Positions 26,352 to 35,061 of a stretch of DNA of 64,000 bases are shown one piece after another (position 1 is the stretch's first letter; every line of letters starts with the position of its first letter). Both the position numbers and the translations under genes were made by a program. Source of the DNA: Curtobacterium sp. ISL-83 (lineage in GTDB: Bacteria > Actinomycetota > Actinomycetes > Actinomycetales > Microbacteriaceae). The notes below the pieces were generated by a model, which was given only the letters and a program-made list of their open reading frames with translations, was not told the DNA's origin and did no database searches. The stretch spans positions 124,001-188,000 of the forward strand of contig NZ_JAGGPH010000003.1 of assembly GCF_018613895.1 (NCBI RefSeq), written 5' to 3'.

Positions 26352-26725
26352 TCCACCTGACCGTCGATGACGCGCTCCACATCGCGCGTCGCACGCTCGG
26401 GCCGGACGTCGCTGTCCGCGATGTCGGCCTGATCGAGGCGGCGATGGTCCGGCCCGCCGCGTCGATCGGCGGTCGTGACGCGTATCCGACGCTGCTCGAG
26501 AAGGCCGCCGCGGTCGTGCACTCCACGGTGCGGAACCACGCGCTCGTCGACGGGAACAAGCGTCTCGGACTCATGGTGCTCGTGGTCTTCCTCGAGGTGA
26601 ACGGCAGGGGCTTCCTCGCCTCGAACGATGCCGCGTACGAGTTCATCGTCGCGATCGCCGACGGGCGACTCGACTCGGTCCCCGAGATCGCCGCGGTGCT
26701 CGAGGACCTGGTGTCGTCCAGCTGA
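26348..26725 (+). CDS. Doc-type toxin (Fic/Doc family, death-on-curing)
   Basis: 125 residues with the Doc core motif H64-A-L-V-D68-G-N70-K71-R72. Doc proteins are kinases that phosphorylate elongation factor EF-Tu and stop translation; Fic relatives add AMP. The DGNKR ending is the Doc-like form rather than Fic's GNGR. Length is typical of Doc (about 125). It follows the antitoxin with a four-base overlap and has the expected neighbour order. Confidence 0.88.
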   Translation: MIHLTVDDALHIARRTLGPDVAVRDVGLIEAAMVRPAASIGGRDAYPTLLEKAAAVVHSTVRNHALVDGNKRLGLMVLVVFLEVNGRGFLASNDAAYEFIVAIADGRLDSVPEIAAVLEDLVSSS

Positions 26726-26802
26726 TCCCGCACGGCGAGGAACGGCAACTGACGCCACCCGCGCCCGCGGCTGACCCGGCTGCCGCAGCGGGTCTGATCC
26801 AC

Positions 26803-28236
26803 CTACAGCTTGAACGTCGCCTTCGGGATGTCCGACACGATCCGCCGTGCGGTGCGCACCGCGTCCTCCTCGGAGATCTGGTGCGTCACCACGAGCGACG
26901 CCAGGTACGCCGCATCCGCCCGCCGCGCCATGTCGTGCCGCGCCGGGATGGAGCAGTACGCGCGGGTGTCGTCGATGAAGCCCGACGTCTTGGTGAACGA
27001 CGCCGAGTCGGTGATCGCCGCCCGGTAACGCCCGATCGCCGCCGGGGTGTCGATGAACCACCACGGGGCTCCGGCGTACACGGCGGGGTAGAAGCCGGCG
27101 AGCGGCCCGATCTCCCGCGAGAACACGGTCTCGTCGACGGTGAACAGCACGAGGTGGAACCCGGGTGCGGTGCCGAACGCGTTGAGCAGCGGCCGGAGCG
27201 GCTCGGTGAAGGACCCGACGGCGGGCAGGTCGTGCCCGGTGTCACCCCCGAAGCGCGCGAGCGTCGGCTCGTGGTGGTTCCGGATGACGCCGGGGTGCAG
27301 TTGCATCACCAGGCCGTCCTCGACGCTCATCTCGGCCCAGCGGTAGAGCATGTCGTGCCGGTAGGCGACGGCCTCCGCCGCAGTCACCGTACCGTGCAGG
27401 GCGGCCGTGTGGATGCGCGAGCGCTCGGCGTGCGACAGCGGGTGCGACCCGGCGTCCAGCACACCGGTGTCCGTCGCCGTCGCGCCGTGCTCGATGAAGT
27501 ACCGCCGCCGCGCGCGGAGCGCCGCGAGCAGCCCGTCGTGGGTTCCCGTGTCGATGCCGGCGGCCTCGCCGATCGACGCGACCACGTGCCTCCAGTCCGA
27601 GCGGGACGGGTCGAACACGGCGTCCGCGCGGAAGGTGGGGACCACCCGCCCGGTGAACGAGGGGTCGGCAGCGAGCCGCGCGTGCGCGGCGAGGTCAGCC
27701 GTCGGGTCGTCGGTGGTCGCCAGGACCTCGATGCCGAAGGCGTCGAACAGGGCACGCGGCCGCATCCGCGGCTCCTGGAGCAGCGCCGCGATGTGGTCGT
27801 ACTGCTCGTCGGCGTTCGCCGCATCGGGTGCGGTGTCGAGCCCGAAGACGTCGTGGAGCTCGCTCTCGAACCAGAACCGGACCGGGGTGCCGAGGAAGTC
27901 GTCCCAGTGCTCCGCCAGCTGCCGCCAGGCGTCGCGGCCGGGAGGCACGGGTCGCCCTGACGACGCATCCGCGCGTCCCAGCGCCTCCAGCGGGACGCCG
28001 TTGGCGTGCAGGAGCCGCAGGACGTAGTGGTCGGGTGTGATGAGGAGCGATGCCGGGTCCTGGAACGGCTGGTCGTCCGCGAGCAGGGCCGCGTCGACGT
28101 GGCCGTGCGGCGAGATGATCGGGGCGTCGCGCACGGCCTCGTAGACGGTGCGGGCGACGGCTCGGGCGCCGGATTCCGCGGCGAACAAGCGGTCCGGGTG
28201 TGGCGCCAGGGGCGTGCCGGTGCGGGCGTGGGTCAT
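26803..28236 (-). CDS. uxaC: Glucuronate isomerase
   Basis: 477 residues of the amidohydrolase-related uronate isomerase family, converting D-glucuronate to D-fructuronate (or galacturonate to tagaturonate). ISPHGHVDAALL near residue 40 carries the metal-binding HxH; the C-terminal half has VMQLHPGVIRNHH and GFIDDTRAYCSIPARHDM-like segments. Of two adjacent ATGs I choose 28236, which places GGAG six bases upstream; the other is only three away. Ends the leftward part of the hexuronate island, directly after the LacI gene, and probably belongs to the same transcript (gap 25 bases). Confidence 0.93.
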   Translation of the reverse strand: MTHARTGTPLAPHPDRLFAAESGARAVARTVYEAVRDAPIISPHGHVDAALLADDQPFQDPASLLITPDHYVLRLLHANGVPLEALGRADASSGRPVPPGRDAWRQLAEHWDDFLGTPVRFWFESELHDVFGLDTAPDAANADEQYDHIAALLQEPRMRPRALFDAFGIEVLATTDDPTADLAAHARLAADPSFTGRVVPTFRADAVFDPSRSDWRHVVASIGEAAGIDTGTHDGLLAALRARRRYFIEHGATATDTGVLDAGSHPLSHAERSRIHTAALHGTVTAAEAVAYRHDMLYRWAEMSVEDGLVMQLHPGVIRNHHEPTLARFGGDTGHDLPAVGSFTEPLRPLLNAFGTAPGFHLVLFTVDETVFSREIGPLAGFYPAVYAGAPWWFIDTPAAIGRYRAAITDSASFTKTSGFIDDTRAYCSIPARHDMARRADAAYLASLVVTHQISEEDAVRTARRIVSDIPKATFKL

Positions 28237-28261
28237 CATCGACTCCTTCTGGGGTCCGCCC

Positions 28262-29335
28262 TCAGGCGGAGCGGGGTGCGGGGGTGGGGGCGGAGGCGGG
28301 AGCGGTTCCGGGCTCGGGGGCCGGCCCGGTGGACTCGCGGACGGTGAGGTGCGTGGGCAGGGCGACGGCCCCGTTCGGCTGCTCGGTCGGGACGTCGTCG
28401 GCGGGGATGGCATCGAGCCGACCGAGCAGCATGCGGACCGCGACCCGCCCCGCCCGCTCGATGGGCGACGTCATCGTCGTGAGCGGCGGGTTGCAGAAGT
28501 CGGCACCGAAGATGTCGTCGCACCCGACGATGCTCATGTCCTGCGGTACCCGCACCCCGCGTTCGCGCAGGCGGGTGAGCATGCCGATCGCGATGAGGTC
28601 GTTGAAGGCGATGCAGGCGGTCGCTCCGGCGTGCACCGCGGCGTCGGCGGCGGCGGCACCGGAGTCGACGAAGGGGGCGTGCGGCCCGATCCGGGCGACG
28701 CGGAGGCCCAGACGCCTGCCGGACCGGACGAGCGCCTTCCACCGGCGCTCGTTCGACCACGAGCTGTCCGGGCCGGCGACGTACAGGATCTCCCGGTGCC
28801 CGAGCGAGGCGAGGTGCTGGACTGCTTGTTCGACCCCGCCGGGGGTGTCGATGAGCACGGACGGGACCCCCGCGGGTCGACGGTTCAGGACCACGAGCGG
28901 CGTGCGCTCGGCGAAGCGGGCGATCTGGGCGTCGGACAGGCGCGAGGCGGTGAGCACGACGCCGTCCGCCTTGCCCGCGATGGCGGTGAGCGCGGCGGTC
29001 TCGGCCTCGGCGGACTCCTCCGTGTCGACGAGCAACTGGGTCCACCCGGCTGCGGCGAGCTGGTGCTGCGTGCCGCGGATCACGTCGAAGTAGAAGGGGT
29101 TGGTGATGTCCGACACCAGGACCGCGACGGCCCGGGTCCGTCCGGACGTCAGCGCGCGCGCCTGCGAGTTCGGCACGTAGCCGAGCTCTCGCGCCGCCTG
29201 CTGGATCCGTTGCTGGGTCGCCTGGTTCACCCGGTCGGGCAGCGACAGCGCGCGGGACACCGTCGAGACGGCCACGCCGGTCGCGTCGGCGATGTCCCGG
29301 ATGGTCACCCGCCTGGTGCGCTCGAGCTCGTTCAC
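28262..29335 (-). CDS. LacI-family transcriptional regulator
   Basis: 357 residues. The N-terminal LacI helix-turn-helix is TIRDIADATGVAVSTVSRAL with the hinge AARELGYVPNSQARAL; the periplasmic-binding-like effector domain follows, and the last 25 residues are Pro/Ala-rich and look disordered. The GTG at 29335 is the start: TACGGT ends seven bases upstream and TTGCCA lies 17 bases further, a good leaderless promoter. That -35 overlaps a palindromic operator (29367-29380), so the protein probably represses itself and the divergent ABC operon. A hexuronate or oligosaccharide inducer is expected from context. Confidence 0.88.
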   Translation of the reverse strand: MNELERTRRVTIRDIADATGVAVSTVSRALSLPDRVNQATQQRIQQAARELGYVPNSQARALTSGRTRAVAVLVSDITNPFYFDVIRGTQHQLAAAGWTQLLVDTEESAEAETAALTAIAGKADGVVLTASRLSDAQIARFAERTPLVVLNRRPAGVPSVLIDTPGGVEQAVQHLASLGHREILYVAGPDSSWSNERRWKALVRSGRRLGLRVARIGPHAPFVDSGAAAADAAVHAGATACIAFNDLIAIGMLTRLRERGVRVPQDMSIVGCDDIFGADFCNPPLTTMTSPIERAGRVAVRMLLGRLDAIPADDVPTEQPNGAVALPTHLTVRESTGPAPEPGTAPASAPTPAPRSA

Positions 29336-29342
29336 AGCGCCG

Positions 29343-29371
29343 ACCGTATTCCGCGTGGCAACAAGTGGCAA
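29343..29371 (-). promoter_or_regulatory. Promoter of the LacI-family gene
   Basis: Minus-strand TTGCCA (29371-29366), 17-base spacer, TACGGT (29348-29343). Seven bases separate the -10 from the GTG start codon. Confidence 0.65.
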
Positions 29372-29393
29372 CCGGTTGCCGGACGTTTGCCAC
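29355..29393. promoter_or_regulatory. Nested LacI-type operators between regulator and ABC operon
   Basis: A perfect 14-bp palindrome GGCAACC-GGTTGCC (29367-29380), with the central CG typical of LacI operators, sits inside a wider repeat GTGGCAA (29355-29361) / TTGCCAC (29387-29393). The inner site overlaps the -35 of the LacI gene. Confidence 0.7.
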
Positions 29394-29489
29394 CCGCGGA
29401 ACAGTGGTGCCCACGCCGGGGGCACCGCCACCGGGACCCGGGATCGCAGCGTCGCACCCGGGTGGAGGTCTCGAGGAGGAAACCCCCGC

Positions 29490-30845
29490 ATGAGCACACG
29501 AGGACTGAGGGCACGCACCCTCGCCGGTGCCGTGGTCGTCGTCGCCCTCGCCGCGCTGTCCCTGCAGGGGTGCGCCGTGGTGAACGGCAGCGGTGACGAC
29601 CCGAACACCCTCCGCGTCATGATGGCCGCGGACACCACCTACCCCAAGCAGCGCAAGCAGTGGCAGCAGGACACCGCCGCGGCGTTCAAGCGCACCACCG
29701 GAGCGGACATCCAGTGGGAGACGTACTCCTCCGCGCAGGAGGAACTGACCGCGATCCAGACGAGCGTGATCTCCGGCCAGGGCCCCGACGTCTACGCCAT
29801 CGGGACGACGTTCACCCCGACGGCGTACGCGACCGGGGCGTTCGTCGAGATGGGTCCGGAGCAGTGGAAGGCCGTCGGCGGCAAGGACCAGTTCGACCCC
29901 GCGTCCTTCGGGATCTCGGGCCCGAGCCCCTCGAAGCAGATCGGCATCCCGTTCGCCAGCCGTCCGTTCGTGATGGCGGTGAACAAGGAGCTGCTCGCGA
30001 AGGCCGGCATCACCGAGATGCCCACGACGTGGGACGAGCTGACCGCCGACGCGAAGGCGACCACGAGCGGTGACGTCCACGGTCTGGCGGTCGCCTACGC
30101 CGACGGGTTCGACCCGTGGAAGTTCATCTGGGGGATGGCCCAGAACGCCGGGAACACGATCGTGGACGGTTCGACGGCCGAGATCGACAGCACGGCGGTG
30201 GAGAACGCCTACCGCACCTACTTCGACTGGGTCACGAAGGACGGCGTCGTCGACCCCGCGGCGATCGGCTGGAACAACCCGCAGGCCCTCGCCCAGTTCA
30301 CCGAGGGGAAGGCCGCGTTCTTCCCGATGACGACCACCACCGCGATCAACTCGTTCCGTGGCACGCCGGTGGACGGCAAGTACGCGTTCGCCCTGCTCCC
30401 GACCGTGCCACCCGGCGCGACCGAACGGCCGGCCGACGGCATCGACGCCGCGAGCATCCTGTCCGGCGACAACTTCGTCGTCGCGGACTACGGCACGAAG
30501 CAACGCCTGTCGTTCGACTTCGTCAAGCAGGTCAGCACGCCGGCAGCGCAGCTCGAGTACTACCGCCTGTTCGGCAACCTGCCCACGAACGCCGCCGCCG
30601 CCGCGCAGCTCGCGGGGGAGAACCCCCAGCTGGCCCCGATCATCCAGGCCGGCAAGCGCTCGAAGCCCACGGCCTTCACGGGCGCGTGGTCCGACATCCA
30701 GCTCTCGCTCGTCGACGTCGTCGTGCAGTCGATCCCGTCGCTCAAGGGTGGCGGCGTCAGCGACGACCAGCTCCGGAAGCGCCTGCGGCAGGCGCAGAAG
30801 GACGCCCAGTCCACGCTCGACCGGCAGAAGAACGGAGGTCTGTGA
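29490..30845 (+). CDS. ABC sugar transporter, substrate-binding lipoprotein
   Basis: 451 residues. A signal peptide ends in the lipobox SLQGC (Cys at residue 28), so the mature protein is lipid-anchored outside the membrane. The rest is a family 1 (CUT1-type) solute-binding protein with PDVYAIGTTFTPTAYATGAF and FPMTTTTAINSF regions. AGGAGG precedes the ATG. Its stop overlaps the start of the first permease. No ATPase gene lies in this cluster, as is usual for CUT1 systems in actinobacteria, which share a common MsiK-like ATPase. Likely ligand: a hexuronate or glucurono-xylooligosaccharide. Confidence 0.88.
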   Translation: MSTRGLRARTLAGAVVVVALAALSLQGCAVVNGSGDDPNTLRVMMAADTTYPKQRKQWQQDTAAAFKRTTGADIQWETYSSAQEELTAIQTSVISGQGPDVYAIGTTFTPTAYATGAFVEMGPEQWKAVGGKDQFDPASFGISGPSPSKQIGIPFASRPFVMAVNKELLAKAGITEMPTTWDELTADAKATTSGDVHGLAVAYADGFDPWKFIWGMAQNAGNTIVDGSTAEIDSTAVENAYRTYFDWVTKDGVVDPAAIGWNNPQALAQFTEGKAAFFPMTTTTAINSFRGTPVDGKYAFALLPTVPPGATERPADGIDAASILSGDNFVVADYGTKQRLSFDFVKQVSTPAAQLEYYRLFGNLPTNAAAAAQLAGENPQLAPIIQAGKRSKPTAFTGAWSDIQLSLVDVVVQSIPSLKGGGVSDDQLRKRLRQAQKDAQSTLDRQKNGGL

Positions 30846-31921
30846 TGACCGCCACCGAGACCAGGCGCGCGACCGCGCAGGCGCCACGGCCCGTCCGACC
30901 GCACGGCACCACGCCGTTGTCCCGGCGGGAACGCCCGCTGTGGATGCTCCTGCCCGGCGGGATCCTGATGGTCGCCGTCATCGTGGTGCCGCTGCTCGTG
31001 GGCGTGTACATCGCGATGCTCGACCTCGACCAGTACACGCTCCGCCAGTGGTTCAGCGCGCCGTTCGTCGGGCTCGGGAACTTCGTCGAGGCGATCACGG
31101 ACTCCCCGCTCCTGCACTCGGTGTGGATCTCGGCCTCGCTGGCGGTCCTCGTCACCGCGGTCACGGTCCCGATCGGGGTGGCCGCCGCGATCTCCACCCA
31201 GAACCGGTTCCCCGGGCGCGGACTCGTCCGGTCGATCTACCTCATCCCGTACGTGCTGCCCGCGTTCGTCGTCGGCACGTTCTTCCGCACGATGCTCCAG
31301 CCGCAGGGCGTGGTGAACGCGGTGCTCGGCACCGACGTCCTCTGGTTGAACGGTCCCGCGTCCTACTGGGCCCTCGCCAGCGTGATGGTGTGGACCAGCT
31401 GGCCGTTCGTCTACCTGCTCTCCCTGGCCGGACTGCAGGCCGTCGAGACCGAGGTGCACGAGGCGGCAGCGCTCGACGGGGTCACGTGGTGGGCGAAACT
31501 CCGGTACATCGTCTTCCCGTACCTCCGCGGCCCGCTGTCCCTCGCGGTGATCATCTCGGTCCTGCACAACATCAACAACTTCACGCTGCCGTTCGTCCTG
31601 TTCGGGATCCCGCTGCCGTCCAGCGTCGAGGTGATGCCGGTCCTGACGTACATCGCCAGCTTCCAGTCGTTCCGCTTCGGCTTGTCCGCCGCGATGGCGA
31701 TCTGCTCGCTCGTGATCGTCGCGATCCCGCTGTTCGTCTACCTGCGTGCCGTGCAGCTCGACACCGGTGACGACGCCGGGCCGAACCGGAAGCAGCGTCG
31801 GGCCGACCGCGCGACGCTCGCCGGCCCGACCCTGCCCGGCCCGACCCTGCCCGGCCCGACCCTGCCCGGCGAGGCCCTCGCCAGCCCCACCGCCGCTGAC
31901 CTGGACGGAGCCCGCGCATGA
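30845..31921 (+). CDS. ABC sugar transporter permease (MalF-type)
   Basis: 358 residues with six hydrophobic helices after a hydrophilic lead (residues 1-30). The permease EAA loop, which contacts the ATPase, is EVHEAAALDGVTWWAKLRYIV. The C-terminus is long and hydrophilic and holds a three-fold GPTLP repeat. GGAGG lies six bases upstream of the ATG, and the ATG overlaps the stop of the binding-protein gene by one base. Overlaps the next permease by four bases. Confidence 0.9.
   Translation: MTATETRRATAQAPRPVRPHGTTPLSRRERPLWMLLPGGILMVAVIVVPLLVGVYIAMLDLDQYTLRQWFSAPFVGLGNFVEAITDSPLLHSVWISASLAVLVTAVTVPIGVAAAISTQNRFPGRGLVRSIYLIPYVLPAFVVGTFFRTMLQPQGVVNAVLGTDVLWLNGPASYWALASVMVWTSWPFVYLLSLAGLQAVETEVHEAAALDGVTWWAKLRYIVFPYLRGPLSLAVIISVLHNINNFTLPFVLFGIPLPSSVEVMPVLTYIASFQSFRFGLSAAMAICSLVIVAIPLFVYLRAVQLDTGDDAGPNRKQRRADRATLAGPTLPGPTLPGPTLPGEALASPTAADLDGARA
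31823..31867 (+). repeat. Three-copy 15-bp in-frame tandem repeat
   Basis: GGCCCGACCCTGCCC repeated three times exactly; encodes GPTLP x3 in the cytoplasmic tail of the permease. Likely length-variable between strains. Confidence 0.85.
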
Positions 31922-32865
31922 CCGCCTACGACACCACCCGGACCCGAGCCACCGCGACGCTGACCGAGAGCATCACCGCGCCGCACGGCCGCGGCCGGAA
32001 GCGACCGTACGACACTGACGTCACCCGACTCCTGCCGCGTTGGCTCCTGATCGTGGTGATCGCCGTCATCGTCGCCTTCATCGCGGTGCCGGTGCTCTAC
32101 GTCGTCTTCGGCTCGGTGAACTCCGACGTCGCCGTCGCCCGCGGCGAGTACTTCCCGTCCGAGTTCACGCTCGCGAACTACGTCGACATCTGGTCGACGG
32201 TCGGTCTCGGGCAGGGACTCGTGAACTCGATCCTCACTGCGGGGGCGGTGGCCGTCGCCAGTGCCGCGCTCGCGGTGTCCACGGCGTACGTGCTCGTCCG
32301 GTTCCGGTTCCTCGGTCGCCTGACGATCCTCCGCGGGCTGCTCGCCCTGCAGTCGATCCCGGGCACGCTCCTGCTGCTGCCGGTGTTCGTGGTGTTCTCG
32401 AACATCGCGAGCGCGACCGGCGTGCAGATCATCGGGACCCGCTGGGGGTTGTTCGTCACGTACCTGACGTTCGCGCTGCCGTTCTCAACCTGGGTGATGG
32501 TCACGTACCTCCGGGGACTGCCGAAGGAGCTCGAGGAGGCCGCCCGCATCGACGGCGCCTCGTCGACCACGATCCTCACGAAGATCCTCCTGCCACTGTC
32601 GTGGCCGGGGATCGTCGTGTCCGCGATCTTCGCGTTCCTGCTCGGGTGGAACGACGTGCTCTTCAGCACGATCATGACGACCCCGAACACCCGCACCGTC
32701 GCGGTGGTGCTGCAGGTGCTCGGTACCGCCCAGGAGGGCGGGGCCGTCCCCATCTACGGCCAGATGATGGCCGCCTCCATCGTGTGCGCAGTGCCCGTCG
32801 TCGCGCTCTACCTCGTCTTCCAGCGCTACCTGGTCGGCGGTCTCACCGCCGGTTCGGTCAAGTAG
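31918..32865 (+). CDS. ABC sugar transporter permease (MalG-type)
   Basis: 315 residues, six hydrophobic helices after a basic, Thr-rich N-terminus. EAA loop: ELEEAARIDGASSTTILTKI. Starts inside the stop of the first permease (ATGA), so the two half-transporters are coupled. A hairpin repeat lies 17 bases after the stop. Confidence 0.92.
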   Translation: MTAYDTTRTRATATLTESITAPHGRGRKRPYDTDVTRLLPRWLLIVVIAVIVAFIAVPVLYVVFGSVNSDVAVARGEYFPSEFTLANYVDIWSTVGLGQGLVNSILTAGAVAVASAALAVSTAYVLVRFRFLGRLTILRGLLALQSIPGTLLLLPVFVVFSNIASATGVQIIGTRWGLFVTYLTFALPFSTWVMVTYLRGLPKELEEAARIDGASSTTILTKILLPLSWPGIVVSAIFAFLLGWNDVLFSTIMTTPNTRTVAVVLQVLGTAQEGGAVPIYGQMMAASIVCAVPVVALYLVFQRYLVGGLTAGSVK

Positions 32866-32882
32866 CGCGAGTTGTCCACAGA

Positions 32883-32925
32883 CAGCCTGGAGGCGCGGCG
32901 CAGCACCGCCTCGCGCGCCAGGCTG
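32883..32925. repeat. Dispersed GC-rich palindrome (copy C)
   Basis: CAGCCTGG (32883-32890) pairs with CCAGGCTG (32918-32925), with AGGCG/CGCCT inside. It lies between the permease and the downstream isomerase gene and may weaken read-through between them. Confidence 0.65.
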
Positions 32926-32944
32926 GTCGCATGAAGGGAATGCA

Positions 32945-33781
32945 ATGACCCAGCCCAGTTGGGAACTCTCCGGTTTCGGCGACGAGATCGACGCCGATCC
33001 GATCGTCCAGGTCGCGGTCCTCCAGGCGCTCGGCGCCAGCGCGATCGAGGTCCGGAGCGCCTGGGGGGTGAACGTCGTCGACCTCGACGAGGACCAGCTC
33101 GCCGGCCTCCACCGTCTGTTCGAGGAACGCGGGCAGACCGTGTCCGCCATCGCGTCACCGATCGGCAAGGTCTCCGTCGACGAACCCGTCGAACACGAGG
33201 TCACTCGGCTCGGTCGCGCGATCGCCGCAGCCCACGCGCTCGGCACGACGAACATCCGGATCTTCTCGTTCTACTTCCCGGGCCGCACGCCGGACGCCGC
33301 ACGTGACGACGTCCTCGTGCGGATGCGGGCACTCGCCGACCTCGCCGAACGCGAGGGCGTGACCCTCCTCCACGAGAACGAGAAGGAGATCTACGGAGAC
33401 GTCCCCGCCCGGGTGCTCGACGTGGTCGAGAGCGTCGGGTCGCCGGCCCTGCGACTCGCCTGGGACAACGCCAACTACGTGCAGTGCGGCGTCCGACCGT
33501 TCACCGACGGCTGGGCCCAGCTCGCGCCGTACGTCGACTACCTGCAGGTGAAGGACGCCCTCGCCGCCGACTCCTCGGTGGTCCCTGCGGGGCAGGGCGA
33601 CGGCGAACTGCTGCGCACGCTCACGGCCCTCCGCGACGCCGGGTACACCGGGTACGCCTCCCTCGAACCGCACCTCAGTGACGTCACCTCCCTCGGCGGG
33701 TTCTCCGGCCCCGCGGCGTTCGGCCGTGCGGCCCGCGCCTTCCGCACCCTCACCGACCAGATCGGAGTCACCCTGCGATGA
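32945..33781 (+). CDS. Sugar-phosphate isomerase/epimerase-like TIM-barrel protein
   Basis: 278 residues of the xylose-isomerase-like TIM-barrel superfamily. Probable metal ligands: Glu in LLHENEKEIYG, Asp in LAWDNANYVQCG, His/Lys region in VDYLQVKDAL and Glu in ASLEPHLSD. It begins 79 bases after the transporter, and its end overlaps the following dehydrogenase gene (ATGA), so the two act together. Substrate unknown; it may epimerise or cleave a keto-sugar. Confidence 0.83.
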   Translation: MTQPSWELSGFGDEIDADPIVQVAVLQALGASAIEVRSAWGVNVVDLDEDQLAGLHRLFEERGQTVSAIASPIGKVSVDEPVEHEVTRLGRAIAAAHALGTTNIRIFSFYFPGRTPDAARDDVLVRMRALADLAEREGVTLLHENEKEIYGDVPARVLDVVESVGSPALRLAWDNANYVQCGVRPFTDGWAQLAPYVDYLQVKDALAADSSVVPAGQGDGELLRTLTALRDAGYTGYASLEPHLSDVTSLGGFSGPAAFGRAARAFRTLTDQIGVTLR

Positions 33782-35061
33782 CCGACACCACCACCACGAC
33801 CCCGCTCAAGCTCGCCGTCGTCGGCGCGGGCGTCATCGGACGCCACCACGCCGCGGTCGCCGTGCACCACGACGGACTCCAGGTCGTCGCCCTCGTCGAC
33901 GCGATCCCCGCCGCGGCCACGAGCGCCGCCGACGAGATCGCCGCGATGGGCGTGCCCCGCCCGATCACCACCGAGACGATCGAGCAGGCAATCGCCGCCA
34001 CCGACATCGACGTCGTCGCGATCTGCTCGCCCTCGGGCATGCACGTCCAGCTGGCCGAGGCCGCACTGGCCGCGGGGAAGCACGTCGTCATCGAGAAGCC
34101 CCTCGACACCACGATGCCCCGCGCCCGGCAGATCGCGGCGCTCGCCGCAGCCGCACGGCAGCGCGGCCTCGTCACGAGCGTCATCAGCCAGCACCGGTTC
34201 GACCCCGCGTCGGTCGCCGTGGCCGGTGCCGCGCACGACGGGCGCTTCGGCACGGTGACCTCGGGGGTCGCGAGCGTCGCCTGGTACCGGTCGCAGGGCT
34301 ACTACGACTCCGGCGACTGGCGGGGCACCTGGGCGCTCGACGGCGGTGGCGCGGTGATGAACCAGGGCGTGCACACCGTCGATCTGCTCGTCTGGGCACT
34401 CGGGCGTCCGGTCGAGATCTCGGCACAGACCGGGCTGCTCGCGCACGACCGGATCGAGGTCGAGGACACGGCGGTCGCCACCGTCCGGTTCGCCTCGGGT
34501 GCGCTCGCGGTCATCCACTGCACGACGGCCGCCTACCCGGGGCTGTCCGCGCGCTACGCGGTGTACGGCACGCACGGGTCCGCGATCGTGGACGACGACC
34601 GGCTCGCGTACTTCCACGTCGCTCCGGACGCCGCCACCCTGGAGTCCGCATCGACGACCGCGAACGCGACGGCGGTCGCCGGCGCGGTGGATCAGAAGGC
34701 CGACGTGGTCCCGCCGGAACACGTGGTCGGGGGCCCGGCCGAGCCGGACCACTTCGCCGCCGGGCACGCCCGGCAGTACACCGACATCGTCGCGGCGGTC
34801 CGAGAGGGCCGGGAGCCCGGCGTGACCGTCGACGCCGCACTCGTCTCGCTCGCCACCGTGCGCGGCCTGTACGTCAGCGCCACCCTGGGCCGACCGGTCC
34901 GGATCGACGACGTCATCGACGGGGCCCACGACGACGTCGTCCCGGTCGTCGGCGCCCACGACACGGCCGAGGGCACCGCCGCCGCCACCGCCACCACCGG
35001 CGCCACCGCCACGACCGCCACGACCGCCGCGACCGCCTCGACCGAAGGAGCCACCCGATGA
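33778..35061 (+). CDS. Gfo/Idh/MocA-family oxidoreductase
   Basis: 427 residues. Rossmann motif LAVVGAGVIGRHHAAVAVHH, lysine motif VIEKPLDTT, and NQGVHTVDLLVWALG for the conserved His/Asp segment. A Thr/Ala tail of about 30 residues (encoded by 34979-35041, a degenerate GCCACGACC array) is probably disordered. Coupled by four-base overlaps to isomerase genes on both sides. It presumably oxidises a sugar that the flanking TIM-barrel proteins process. Confidence 0.87.
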   Translation: MTDTTTTTPLKLAVVGAGVIGRHHAAVAVHHDGLQVVALVDAIPAAATSAADEIAAMGVPRPITTETIEQAIAATDIDVVAICSPSGMHVQLAEAALAAGKHVVIEKPLDTTMPRARQIAALAAAARQRGLVTSVISQHRFDPASVAVAGAAHDGRFGTVTSGVASVAWYRSQGYYDSGDWRGTWALDGGGAVMNQGVHTVDLLVWALGRPVEISAQTGLLAHDRIEVEDTAVATVRFASGALAVIHCTTAAYPGLSARYAVYGTHGSAIVDDDRLAYFHVAPDAATLESASTTANATAVAGAVDQKADVVPPEHVVGGPAEPDHFAAGHARQYTDIVAAVREGREPGVTVDAALVSLATVRGLYVSATLGRPVRIDDVIDGAHDDVVPVVGAHDTAEGTAAATATTGATATTATTAATASTEGATR

